From NCBI RefSeq assembly GCF_001406815.1, contig NZ_CVRR01000033.1:124001-188000 (forward strand): a DNA stretch of 64,000 nt. The letters run 5' to 3'. Under the pieces are notes generated by a model that was not told the DNA's origin, did no database searches, and saw nothing but the letters and a program-made list of their open reading frames with translations. The stretch comes from Roseburia faecis. GTDB taxonomy: Bacteria; Bacillota; Clostridia; Lachnospirales; Lachnospiraceae. Below are positions 1 to 7,928 of the stretch, piece after piece. Position 1 is the stretch's first letter. Every line of letters begins with the position of its first letter. The translations under genes were made by a program, and so were the position numbers.

Positions 1-6
1 AAACAA

Positions 7-957
7 ATGAAAAATCATAATTTCTATGACAATTGCATGCTGTGTCCGCGCACATGCGGGGCGCAGCGCAGTAAGGGAAAAACTGGAATCTGTGGGGTGA
101 CAGAGACATTAAAGGTAGCACGGGCGGCTCTGCATTTCTGGGAAGAACCGTGTATCAGCGGAACAAAAGGTTCGGGAGCCGTCTTTTTTTCCGGCTGTGC
201 CCTGCACTGTGTGTTTTGTCAGAATGAGCCGATTGCACAGGGGACTGCGGGAAAAGAAATCACACCGGAACGGCTGGTGGAGATTTTTCTGGAACTGCAG
301 GAACAGGGGGCGAACAATATCAATCTGGTTACACCGGGGCAGTATGTGCCGCATATCATCCGGGCGGTAGAACAGGCGAGACGGCAGGGACTTGCGGTTC
401 CTATTGTATACAATACGGGAAGCTATGAGAATGTGGATACCATCAAGGCACTGGAAGGAATCGTGGATATTTATCTTCCGGATTTTAAGTATATGGACCC
501 GTTTCTTGCGGCAAAATATTCCCATGCACCAGATTATCCGCAGACAGCAAAGGCTGCAATTGCAGAGATGGTGCGTCAGCAGCCCCGGCCGGTGTTTGCG
601 TGGGAAGAAAAAAGAGGCGAAGACGTGCCAGAGGAAGCCTGCGAGAAAGCTGTGATGAAGAGGGGTGTGATTGTGCGCCAGCTGCTTTTGCCCGGATGTC
701 TGAAAGATGCCAGAAACATTGTCCGGTATTTATATGAAACATACCAGAATAAAATCTATGTGAGTCTGATGAGTCAGTATACGCCGCTAGAACATGTCAG
801 AGATTATCCGGAACTTGCGCACCGGGTGAGCCGGCGCACATATGACCGCTATGTGGACGCTGCGATTGCGCTTGGAATTACCCAGGCTTTCATTCAGGAG
901 CCGGGGGTGGCAAAAGAAAGTTTTATTCCGGATTTTTCAAATGCAGAAGGCGTGTGA
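7..957 (+). CDS. PflX-like radical SAM protein
   Basis: Radical SAM Fe-S protein of 316 residues resembling the PflX (COG1313) group, annotated as putative pyruvate formate-lyase activating enzyme; the true substrate is unknown. The segment FFSGCALHCVFCQN holds the CxxxCxxC that binds the 4Fe-4S cluster and SAM. An N-terminal cysteine set (CMLCPRTCG) and GKTGICG add further ligands typical of this group. The ATG lies only 6 bases into the window, so the ribosome binding site cannot be judged, but the protein begins as expected for the family. No terminator is visible after it. Confidence 0.85.
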   Translation: MKNHNFYDNCMLCPRTCGAQRSKGKTGICGVTETLKVARAALHFWEEPCISGTKGSGAVFFSGCALHCVFCQNEPIAQGTAGKEITPERLVEIFLELQEQGANNINLVTPGQYVPHIIRAVEQARRQGLAVPIVYNTGSYENVDTIKALEGIVDIYLPDFKYMDPFLAAKYSHAPDYPQTAKAAIAEMVRQQPRPVFAWEEKRGEDVPEEACEKAVMKRGVIVRQLLLPGCLKDARNIVRYLYETYQNKIYVSLMSQYTPLEHVRDYPELAHRVSRRTYDRYVDAAIALGITQAFIQEPGVAKESFIPDFSNAEGV

Positions 958-1052
958 AATAATTGGAAAAATGTGTAAAATTGACTGGTTTTTTGACAGA
1001 TATTGTAGTACCATAGATACATATAAGAGGAGTAATCAGGGAGGTATATGAT

Positions 1053-1343
1053 ATGGCAGAAAAGCCGGCAGGACATATTCTGATCGAATGCCCGAATACC
1101 ATTTTTCATCTGTATGCCCGTGATGAGGGAGAGTTATCAAAAATTGAGACCTTTCTGCGCAATATCCGCGGAATCAAGCGGCTTGGGCTGAATGATATTT
1201 ATATATGGTGCAATCGTCAGGGAATTTTATATGTTACAAAATTTCATTATCGCAAGGATTTTTCCCTGTGGTTTAATATGAAATCCTACTATCTGTATTT
1301 TTTACAGAAATTCCGTTATCAGTTTGCGCAGTATGCGGGATAA
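1053..1343 (+). CDS. Conserved hypothetical protein, 96 aa
   Basis: Small soluble protein with no family I recognise. It is rich in aromatic residues and ends in an aromatic/basic stretch (MKSYYLYFLQKF region), with no signal peptide. A good ribosome binding site (GGGAGGT) stands before the ATG, and an intrinsic terminator follows the stop, so it is very likely a real monocistronic gene. A TTGACA at 993-998 lies upstream, but no convincing -10 is correctly spaced from it. Confidence 0.7.
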   Translation: MAEKPAGHILIECPNTIFHLYARDEGELSKIETFLRNIRGIKRLGLNDIYIWCNRQGILYVTKFHYRKDFSLWFNMKSYYLYFLQKFRYQFAQYAG

Positions 1344-1368
1344 ATATTTGTTGTTACTGTGTATGAGA

Positions 1369-1400
1369 GACCGTCAGTGGATTGCACTGCGGTCTTTTTT
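1369..1400 (+). terminator. Intrinsic terminator after the 96-aa gene
   Basis: GACCG-T-CAGTG pairs with CACTGCGGTC (one bulged T) around a short loop and is followed by six T. The -35 box of the next promoter sits in the loop and 3' arm. Confidence 0.8.
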
Positions 1401-1410
1401 CTTATATAAT
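1382..1410 (+). promoter_or_regulatory. Sigma-A-type promoter for the LD-carboxypeptidase gene
   Basis: TTGCAC (1382-1387), 17-base spacer, TATAAT (1405-1410). It overlaps the preceding terminator, so one transcript ends and the next starts within about 20 bases. Confidence 0.7.
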
Positions 1411-1451
1411 GAGGAAACAGGAAAAGCCTGAAACGAAAAAGGAGAGTGAAT

Positions 1452-2480
1452 ATGAGATTTCCGGAATTTTTAAAAGAACATGGAACGATCGGATTTGTTG
1501 CGCCGTCATTCGGCTGTGCGACAGAACCTTATTATACAGCATTTGCACATGCAAGAGAACGGTTTGGGCAGATGGGATATCATACACAGATGGGGCCGAA
1601 TTGTCTGGTGGATAAGGGAATCGGGATCAGCAACGACCCGGCATTATGTGGCAAAGAACTGAATGAAAGCTATTGCGGAACCGAAAATGACGTCATTATT
1701 TCCTGCGGTGGCGGGGAGCTGATGTGTGAAGTTGTTCCGTATATTGATTTCGCAGGGATTGCGCAGGCGAAGCCAAAGTGGTATATGGGGTTTTCCGATA
1801 ATACCAATTTTACGTTCTTATCTGCAACGATTGCAGATACGGCCGCCATTTACGGACCGTGCGCAGCCGCGTTTGGAATGGAACCGTGGCATCCGGCCGT
1901 GCAGGACGCACTGGATCTGCTCTGCGGAAAGATTACCCGTGTGCATAATTATGATCTGTGGGAGAAAGAATCTGTCAAAGATGAAGAACATCCGCTGGCG
2001 CCGTATCATGTGACGGAGCCGGTGGAACTGAAAGTATTTCCACAGGGAGCCGAAAATGTTACAATGGAGGGAAGACTGATCGGCGGATGTATGGATTGTC
2101 TGGTAAACCTTCTCGGTACGCGCTTTGATCACGTAAAAGAATTTCAGGAGCGGTATAAAGAGGATGGATTTCTCTGGTTTCTGGAAGCCTGTGATCTGCA
2201 TGTGATGTCCATCCGCCGTGCCATCTGGCAGATGAAAGAGGCCGGATGGTTTTCGCATGTGAAGGGATTTCTGATCGGACGGCCGGTGTGTTTCGGAGAA
2301 GAAGCATTCGGGATTGATCATTACCGGGCAGTAACCGATCTGCTGGCAGAGTATCAGGTTCCGGTGATCATGGATCTGGACATCGGACACATGGCTCCTA
2401 TGATGCCGGTTGTTACCGGGGCCATGGCAAAAGCACATGTGCAGGGAAATACATTTGTTCTGGATTATGAATGGAGGTAA
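1452..2480 (+). CDS. LD-carboxypeptidase (peptidase S66 family)
   Basis: 342-residue S66 serine peptidase, the LdcA/MccF fold that trims the terminal D-residue of muropeptides or cleaves microcin-like adducts. The nucleophile motif is visible as GFSDNTNF. A Glu in the LEACDLH segment and a His in DIGHMAPMMP fit the remaining catalytic residues. The start at 1452 is chosen because AAGGAGAG lies 5 bases upstream; a GTG two codons earlier overlaps that site. The gene ends directly before the next start, and its stop lies right after the next gene's GGAGG, so the two are translationally close. Confidence 0.88.
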   Translation: MRFPEFLKEHGTIGFVAPSFGCATEPYYTAFAHARERFGQMGYHTQMGPNCLVDKGIGISNDPALCGKELNESYCGTENDVIISCGGGELMCEVVPYIDFAGIAQAKPKWYMGFSDNTNFTFLSATIADTAAIYGPCAAAFGMEPWHPAVQDALDLLCGKITRVHNYDLWEKESVKDEEHPLAPYHVTEPVELKVFPQGAENVTMEGRLIGGCMDCLVNLLGTRFDHVKEFQERYKEDGFLWFLEACDLHVMSIRRAIWQMKEAGWFSHVKGFLIGRPVCFGEEAFGIDHYRAVTDLLAEYQVPVIMDLDIGHMAPMMPVVTGAMAKAHVQGNTFVLDYEWR

Positions 2481-2482
2481 AA

Positions 2483-3424
2483 ATGAAAGGTTTGAAAAAA
2501 TATATGGCAGGTATTCTTGTGGCAGGCATGGTTCTTGGAAGTGCAGCAGTTCCGGCACCGGTGTATGCGACAGAGGCAGAGGATGCACAGGAAGATAACG
2601 GGGATGATGTGGAAATTACACTGGACGACAAGCCATATCTGGCGCTCGGAGCGGATCTGACTGCAGACCAGCAGCATACCGTGTTATCTTATATGGGGAT
2701 CGAAGCGGCGGATTTTGATAAATATGATGTGGTTTATGTGAGCAATGCAGAAGAACATCAGTATCTGGATTCTTATGTTCCGAAAAAACAGATCGGAACG
2801 AAAGCGCTTTCTTCCGTGCTGGTTTCCCTGGCAGATTCCGGTAACGGGCTGAAGGTATCCACATACAACATTAACTACTGTACGGCGGGCATGTACAAGA
2901 ACGCACTTGCCACTGCAGGGGTGGAAGATGCCAATGTGATTGTTGCGGGACCGTTTCCGCTTTCCGGGACGGCAGCACTGGTCGGAACGTTTGAGGCATA
3001 TGAAAAACTGACCGGAAAGGAACTGGATGAATCGGTTGTGGATGTTGCAATGGATGAACTTGTCACAACCGGAGATCTTGAGCAGAGCATTGACGGCGAT
3101 TCCAATGATGTGGAGGCGATGATTGCAGATCTGAAAGGGCAGATTGCCAGTGGAAAGATCAAAACGCCGGAGGAGATGGAACAGGCGATTGAAAAACTTG
3201 CGGATAAATATGATCTGAAATTATCGGACGATGACAAGCAGAAACTTCTTGGTCTGATGAAAAAACTGCAGGGACTGGACCTGAACTGGGATTCCATTAA
3301 AAATCAGGCATCTGCATGGGCTTCCCAGCTGCAGAATCAGCTTGCGGACAAGAATATCGGACAGAAGATAGCAGCCTTTTTTGAAAAGCTGTTTGATATG
3401 ATCCGGAGTCTGTTTCAAAAATAA
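2483..3424 (+). CDS. DUF1002 family secreted protein
   Basis: 313-residue exported protein with a clear signal peptide (basic MKGLKKY, hydrophobic core, likely cleavage after VYA near residue 29). The following region (LGADLTADQQHTVLSYMGI) is typical of DUF1002, a family that includes Bacillus YpuA; its function is not known. The ATG at 2483 is preferred over 2471 because GGAGG at 2473-2477 is 5 bases upstream and the signal peptide then starts normally. The C-terminal half is rich in charged helices. It sits 2 bases after the LD-carboxypeptidase stop, suggesting an envelope role. Confidence 0.85.
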   Translation: MKGLKKYMAGILVAGMVLGSAAVPAPVYATEAEDAQEDNGDDVEITLDDKPYLALGADLTADQQHTVLSYMGIEAADFDKYDVVYVSNAEEHQYLDSYVPKKQIGTKALSSVLVSLADSGNGLKVSTYNINYCTAGMYKNALATAGVEDANVIVAGPFPLSGTAALVGTFEAYEKLTGKELDESVVDVAMDELVTTGDLEQSIDGDSNDVEAMIADLKGQIASGKIKTPEEMEQAIEKLADKYDLKLSDDDKQKLLGLMKKLQGLDLNWDSIKNQASAWASQLQNQLADKNIGQKIAAFFEKLFDMIRSLFQK

Positions 3425-3448
3425 AAACATAAAATTTGAGTAAAGTGA

Positions 3449-3478
3449 TTGTAAAAACCATGAGAAGTGTTTTATAAT
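3449..3478 (+). promoter_or_regulatory. Candidate promoter for the Na/Pi transporter
   Basis: TTGTAA (3449-3454), 18-base spacer, perfect TATAAT (3473-3478), 46 bases before the start codon. Confidence 0.55.
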
Positions 3479-3523
3479 AAATCGAAGCATGTAAAAAAAG
3501 AAGAACAAGAAAAGGAAACAGAT

Positions 3524-5314
3524 ATGAATGGCATAATGATTGTCCTGACACTTCTGAGTGGTGTTGCACTATTTCTTTATGGAATGTCTCTGATGGGAGA
3601 CGGACTCAAACGTGTGGCAGGAAACCAACTGGAGCTTGTATTGTATAAGCTCACAAATACACCGATTAAAGGTGTACTTCTTGGAACGATAGTTACAGCG
3701 ATTATTCAGTCATCTTCCGCAACGACCGTCATGGTTGTCGGATTCGTAAATTCGGGAATGATGAAAGTCGCACAGGCGATTGGAATTATCATGGGAGCAA
3801 ATATCGGTACGAGTGTTACCGGATGGATTCTTTGTCTTTCCTATATTGATGGGTCCAGCGGTATCGCACAGTTGTTGTCCACGGCAACCATTTCTGCCGT
3901 TGTTGCGATTATCGGTATTATTTTTAAGATGTTTGTCAAAAAGGCAAACTACAAAAATGTGGGAGATATCATGCTTGGTTTTGCAATCCTCATGGTAGGA
4001 ATGCAGACGATGAGCGGGGCAGTTTCCCCATTGAAAGATAACCCGCATTTCGTCAATCTTCTCACAAAGTTTGAAAATCCATTTATGGGAATTATTGTGG
4101 GAATTGCGTTTACTGCAGTTTTACAGAGTGCTTCCGCATCCGTTGGTATTCTGCAGGCATTGTCCGTGACCGGAAGTATCAGTTTTGCGGCAGCACTTCC
4201 GATTACGATGGGAATTGGAGTAGGAGCGGCCTGCCCGGTACTGCTTTCTTCCATCGGTACAAATAAAAACGGAAAACGTACAGCCCTGATTTATCTGCTG
4301 AACGATCTGTTCGGTATGATTTTCTGGTCGATTGTCTTTTACAGTGTCAATGCTTTTGTACACTTTAAGTTTTTGAATATGACGATGAGCCCGATCAAGA
4401 TCGCCATGATGAACTCTATTTTCCGTCTGGCAACAATCATGATTCTGCTTCCGTGCATTAATCTGATTGAGAAACTGGTATTCCGTCTGATCAAAGACGA
4501 TCCGGAGGATCTGGAAGAGCAGGCAGATTTCGATCTTCTCGAAGAACGATTTCTGGCGTATCCGGCACTTGCCATCGGACAGAGCCATACGGCGGTCAAC
4601 GGCATGGCAAAGAAGGCACGTAAGAATATCAACCGTGCACTTTCACTGTTGGGCGATTATTCCCAGGATAAGTACAATAAAGTACAGGAAAAAGAAAACC
4701 TGATTGACAAATACGAGGACAAGCTCGGCACATATCTTATGCAGCTGACCGGACAGGAGATGTCTACCGTCCAGATGCAGCAGGTGTCAAAATTCCTGCA
4801 CACGATCAGTGATTTTGAGCGTCTGGGGGATCATGCGGTCAATATTTCTAATGTTGCAAATGAAATTTCGGAAAAGAAGATTACATTTTCCGAGTCGGCA
4901 CAGAAGGAACTTTCCGTGCTGGAGGCAGCAGTCAGGGAGATTGTCGATCTGACAGTTGATGCTTTCTGCGAGGATGATCTGGAGATGGCTGCAAAAATCG
5001 AGCCTTTGCGGGAACTGATCGGAATTTTGTGCAATGATCTCAAAAACCGGCATGTAACCAGACTGCGGGAAGGAAAATGTGAATTCCGGCAGGGATTTGC
5101 GTTTAATGATCTGCTGACGAATCTGGAAAGAATCGCAGCGCACTGTTCCAATGTTGCGGTAGCAATGATTGAGACGGAGACTTCGGAATTTGATACCCAT
5201 GAGTATTTAAAGAGCGTCCGTCACATGAAAGACGATGCTTATCTGGAGTGCTTTGATTCGTATGCACGCAAATACAGTATTCCACCGACAAAAAAAGAAA
5301 AGAAAAATAAGTAG
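3524..5314 (+). CDS. Na+/phosphate cotransporter with C-terminal PhoU domain
   Basis: 596-residue membrane protein of the NptA/PNaS family. Two inverted transport repeats carry the signature QSSSATT (near residue 63) and QSASAS (near residue 204), both followed by glycine-rich membrane segments. About nine hydrophobic segments occupy the first 330 residues. The C-terminal ~240 residues are a cytoplasmic PhoU-like helical domain (FERLGDHAVNISNVA). It likely imports phosphate using the sodium gradient. The ATG at 3524 is chosen because AAAGGA lies 7 bases upstream and the next residues enter the first membrane helix. It is monocistronic, with its own promoter and terminator. Confidence 0.9.
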   Translation: MNGIMIVLTLLSGVALFLYGMSLMGDGLKRVAGNQLELVLYKLTNTPIKGVLLGTIVTAIIQSSSATTVMVVGFVNSGMMKVAQAIGIIMGANIGTSVTGWILCLSYIDGSSGIAQLLSTATISAVVAIIGIIFKMFVKKANYKNVGDIMLGFAILMVGMQTMSGAVSPLKDNPHFVNLLTKFENPFMGIIVGIAFTAVLQSASASVGILQALSVTGSISFAAALPITMGIGVGAACPVLLSSIGTNKNGKRTALIYLLNDLFGMIFWSIVFYSVNAFVHFKFLNMTMSPIKIAMMNSIFRLATIMILLPCINLIEKLVFRLIKDDPEDLEEQADFDLLEERFLAYPALAIGQSHTAVNGMAKKARKNINRALSLLGDYSQDKYNKVQEKENLIDKYEDKLGTYLMQLTGQEMSTVQMQQVSKFLHTISDFERLGDHAVNISNVANEISEKKITFSESAQKELSVLEAAVREIVDLTVDAFCEDDLEMAAKIEPLRELIGILCNDLKNRHVTRLREGKCEFRQGFAFNDLLTNLERIAAHCSNVAVAMIETETSEFDTHEYLKSVRHMKDDAYLECFDSYARKYSIPPTKKEKKNK

Positions 5315-5322
5315 TTTTTCAT

Positions 5323-5346
5323 CCCCCGGAAATTTCCGGGGGATTT
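5323..5346 (+). terminator. Intrinsic terminator of the Na/Pi transporter gene
   Basis: Perfect 20-base palindrome CCCCCGGAAATTTCCGGGGG, followed by ATTTTG and preceded by an A/T-rich run. Confidence 0.75.
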
Positions 5347-5431
5347 TGTGTACCATTTATCGGACACTGAATATGAGATACTGTCTTCAACCAAAAAGAA
5401 CGGGAAATAAAAGAAAGGAAGAAGACAAAAT

Positions 5432-5536
5432 ATGAAGGGATATGTGGTAGAAAACGGATATATGGGATATCTGGACGGAAAGTATGTTTTATTTGCAGAT
5501 GAGAGCGATTATGAAGAGGTGTATGAGGAACAGTAA
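5432..5536 (+). CDS. Small protein, 34 aa
   Basis: An open frame of 34 residues beginning MKGYVVENGYMGYLDG and continuing KYVLFADESDYEEVYEEQ, rich in Tyr, Gly and acidic residues. A purine-rich AAAGGAAGAAG lies at good distance before the ATG. It stands alone between a terminator and the promoter of the next gene, and I see no larger frame it could belong to. The repeated GY pattern looks like a designed short peptide rather than noise. No function is known to me. Confidence 0.55.
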   Translation: MKGYVVENGYMGYLDGKYVLFADESDYEEVYEEQ

Positions 5537-5588
5537 ACGTTACGGTTCATGCAGTGCCGGAACACCACCGGGAAACCATGAAACTTCA

Positions 5589-5617
5589 TTGAATTTCTGG
5601 TCTGCTTGTGGCATAAT
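5589..5617 (+). promoter_or_regulatory. Promoter for the thioesterase-aminopeptidase-polA group
   Basis: TTGAAT (5589-5594), 17-base spacer, CATAAT (5612-5617). Confidence 0.6.
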
Positions 5618-5652
5618 ATAGATGTTAAGTTTCTGTACAGGAGGTGTCTGAT

Positions 5653-6117
5653 ATGAGAAACGAGATACAGGTTGCCGGACAGCAGACCGGTATAAAATTA
5701 CGCCCATATGAACATCATGCAAAATATTACGAAACGGATCAGATGGGCATCATTCATCACAGCAATTATGTGAAATGGATGGAAGAAGCGAGAATGGATC
5801 TGATGGATCAGATGGGGCTGAGCTATAAACAGATGGAAGAAATGGAAATTATCAGTCCGGTTTTATCCATTGCGGTAGAGTATCACAGTATGGTACATTT
5901 TGATGATACCGTTGTGATTCAGACGAAACTGGTGAAATATAACGGAATTAAGATGGAAGTCGAGTATGTGATGACGGACAAGGAAACCGGAGAACTGCGG
6001 ACGACGGCGAGAAGCAGCCACTGCTTTTTGAACCGTTCCGGAAAACCGATTTCCCTGAAACGTTCTTATCCGGAACTTGATACGAAATTTTTTGAGATGA
6101 AGGAGGACATGCAATGA
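5653..6117 (+). CDS. Acyl-CoA thioesterase, hot-dog fold
   Basis: 154-residue member of the YbgC/FadM 4-hydroxybenzoyl-CoA thioesterase group. The segment YETDQMGIIHHSNYVKWMEEAR carries the conserved D, H and N/Y residues of that active site (the Asp of TDQMG and the HHSNY motif). It probably hydrolyses short-chain acyl-CoAs. AGGAGG at 5639-5644 sits 8 bases before ATG 5653; the GTG at 5644 lies inside this site and is rejected as start. The stop overlaps the next start (ATGA at 6114-6117), so translation is coupled. Confidence 0.88.
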   Translation: MRNEIQVAGQQTGIKLRPYEHHAKYYETDQMGIIHHSNYVKWMEEARMDLMDQMGLSYKQMEEMEIISPVLSIAVEYHSMVHFDDTVVIQTKLVKYNGIKMEVEYVMTDKETGELRTTARSSHCFLNRSGKPISLKRSYPELDTKFFEMKEDMQ

Positions 6118-7901
6118 TACCGGAAAGACTTGCTGCGCTCAGACAGGAGATGGAAAAAAGGGACATTGCAGTTTATATTGTGCCAACCGCTGATTTTCAT
6201 GAATCGGAGTATGTTGGAGAATATTTTAAAGCAAGAAGATTTATTACCGGATTTACCGGTTCGGCCGGAACAGCAGTGATTACACGGACTAAGGCCGGAC
6301 TGTGGACAGACGGAAGATATTTTGTGCAGGCGGCAAAACAGTTAGAAGGAACAACTGTGACACTGTACCGTATGGGAGAGGAACATGTTCCTACGGTTGA
6401 TGAATATGTGGAACAGACGCTGAAAGAGGGCGGGACCATCGGATTTGACGGAAGGGTTGTCAATGGAAGATGGGGCGCAAAACTGCAGCAGATCGCAGAA
6501 AAGAAACACGGAAAACTTTATGTACAGGAGGATCTGATCGGACAGATCTGGAAAGATCGTCCGCCGATGTCCAAAGAACCTGTGTGGATTCTGGATGAAG
6601 CATACAGTGGAAGAAGTACAAAAGATAAGCTTGCCGCAGTCCGTGAAAAAATGAAGGAAAAAGGTGCAGAGGTGCATTTGCTGGCTTCTTTGTATGATAT
6701 TGCGTGGCTTTTGAATGTACGTGGAAATGACATCAGTTATGTACCGGTTGTTCTTTCCTACCTGGCATTGACACAGGAACAGTGCATCTGGTTCCTGCAG
6801 GAAGAAGTTGTCGATGATACCCTGCGGGAATATCTGCAGAAGAATGGAATTACCACGCGTCCGTATGAGGCATTTTATGAGTATGTAAAAACACTGGAGA
6901 ATCAGACGATTCTGCTTAATCGCGCTGTGGTTAATACAAAAATCTGTAATAATCTGCCGGAGTCTGCACAGATGATAGATGCAGAAGATCCGACGCTGGA
7001 GATGAAAGCTGTCAAAAATGAGACAGAGATTTCCAATACGAGAAAAGCCCATGTAAAAGATGCAGTGGCAATGTGCAGATTCATGTACTGGCTGAAGAAA
7101 AATGTGGGGAAAATTCCAATGACGGAAATTTCCGCATCGGATTATCTGGAGAGTCTCCGCAGAGAACAGGAAGGCCTGCTGGATTTGAGCTTTGATACGA
7201 TCTGCGGGTATGCGGATCATGGAGCAATCGTACATTATGCAGCAACACCGGAAAGTGATGTTCCACTGAAACCGGAGGGACTTCTTCTGGTGGATTCCGG
7301 AGGACATTATCTGGAAGGTACGACAGATATTACGAGAACATTTGCACTCGGACCGGTGACAGAAGAGATGAAAGCGGATTTTACCCGTGTATGCAGATCC
7401 AATATGAATCTGGCAAATGCCCGTTTCCTGTATGGATGCAGCGGGATGAACCTTGATATTATCGCGCGTGAACCGTTCTGGGAAGCCGGACTTGACTTTA
7501 AACACGGGACCGGACACGGTGTGGGATATGTGCTCAATGTGCATGAAGGACCGAATGCATTCCGCTATAAAGGAACTGAGGATCGTCCGGGGGGAGCTGT
7601 TTTTGAAGAAGGAATGGTAACTACGGATGAACCGGGAATTTATATCGAAGGAAAATACGGAATACGTCTGGAAAACGAATTAGTATGCCAAAAAGGCGAA
7701 AAAAATGAATATGGTCAGTTTATGTATTTTGAAAATCTGACCTATGTTCCGTTTGATCTGGATGCTATCGATCCGAAACAGATGACGGAGGTTGAAAAGA
7801 AACGTCTGAATGATTACCATGCCAATGTATACAAAGTTGTTTCCCCGTATCTGCAGGGAGAGGAGCTGGCATGGCTGAAGGAGGCAACACGGGCAATATA
7901 A
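6114..7901 (+). CDS. Xaa-Pro aminopeptidase family protein (M24)
   Basis: 595 residues with two creatinase-like N-terminal domains and a C-terminal pita-bread metallopeptidase, like aminopeptidase P1. It removes N-terminal residues preceding proline. Metal ligands can be followed: Asp in LLLVDSGG, Asp in GTTDITRTF, His in HGTGHGVG, Glu in TTDEPGIY and Glu in IRLENELV. Its length agrees with the long (about 600 aa) cytoplasmic forms. It is coupled to the thioesterase through ATGA and lies 27 bases before polA. Confidence 0.92.
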   Translation: MIPERLAALRQEMEKRDIAVYIVPTADFHESEYVGEYFKARRFITGFTGSAGTAVITRTKAGLWTDGRYFVQAAKQLEGTTVTLYRMGEEHVPTVDEYVEQTLKEGGTIGFDGRVVNGRWGAKLQQIAEKKHGKLYVQEDLIGQIWKDRPPMSKEPVWILDEAYSGRSTKDKLAAVREKMKEKGAEVHLLASLYDIAWLLNVRGNDISYVPVVLSYLALTQEQCIWFLQEEVVDDTLREYLQKNGITTRPYEAFYEYVKTLENQTILLNRAVVNTKICNNLPESAQMIDAEDPTLEMKAVKNETEISNTRKAHVKDAVAMCRFMYWLKKNVGKIPMTEISASDYLESLRREQEGLLDLSFDTICGYADHGAIVHYAATPESDVPLKPEGLLLVDSGGHYLEGTTDITRTFALGPVTEEMKADFTRVCRSNMNLANARFLYGCSGMNLDIIAREPFWEAGLDFKHGTGHGVGYVLNVHEGPNAFRYKGTEDRPGGAVFEEGMVTTDEPGIYIEGKYGIRLENELVCQKGEKNEYGQFMYFENLTYVPFDLDAIDPKQMTEVEKKRLNDYHANVYKVVSPYLQGEELAWLKEATRAI

Positions 7902-7928
7902 ACCGTGGCCGGGAAGGAAATAGAAGTA

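Noticed and set aside
6342-7544. 400-codon frame opposite the M24 peptidase
   Set aside because: Antisense shadow of a well-supported gene; Cys/His/Ile-rich composition and no start site.
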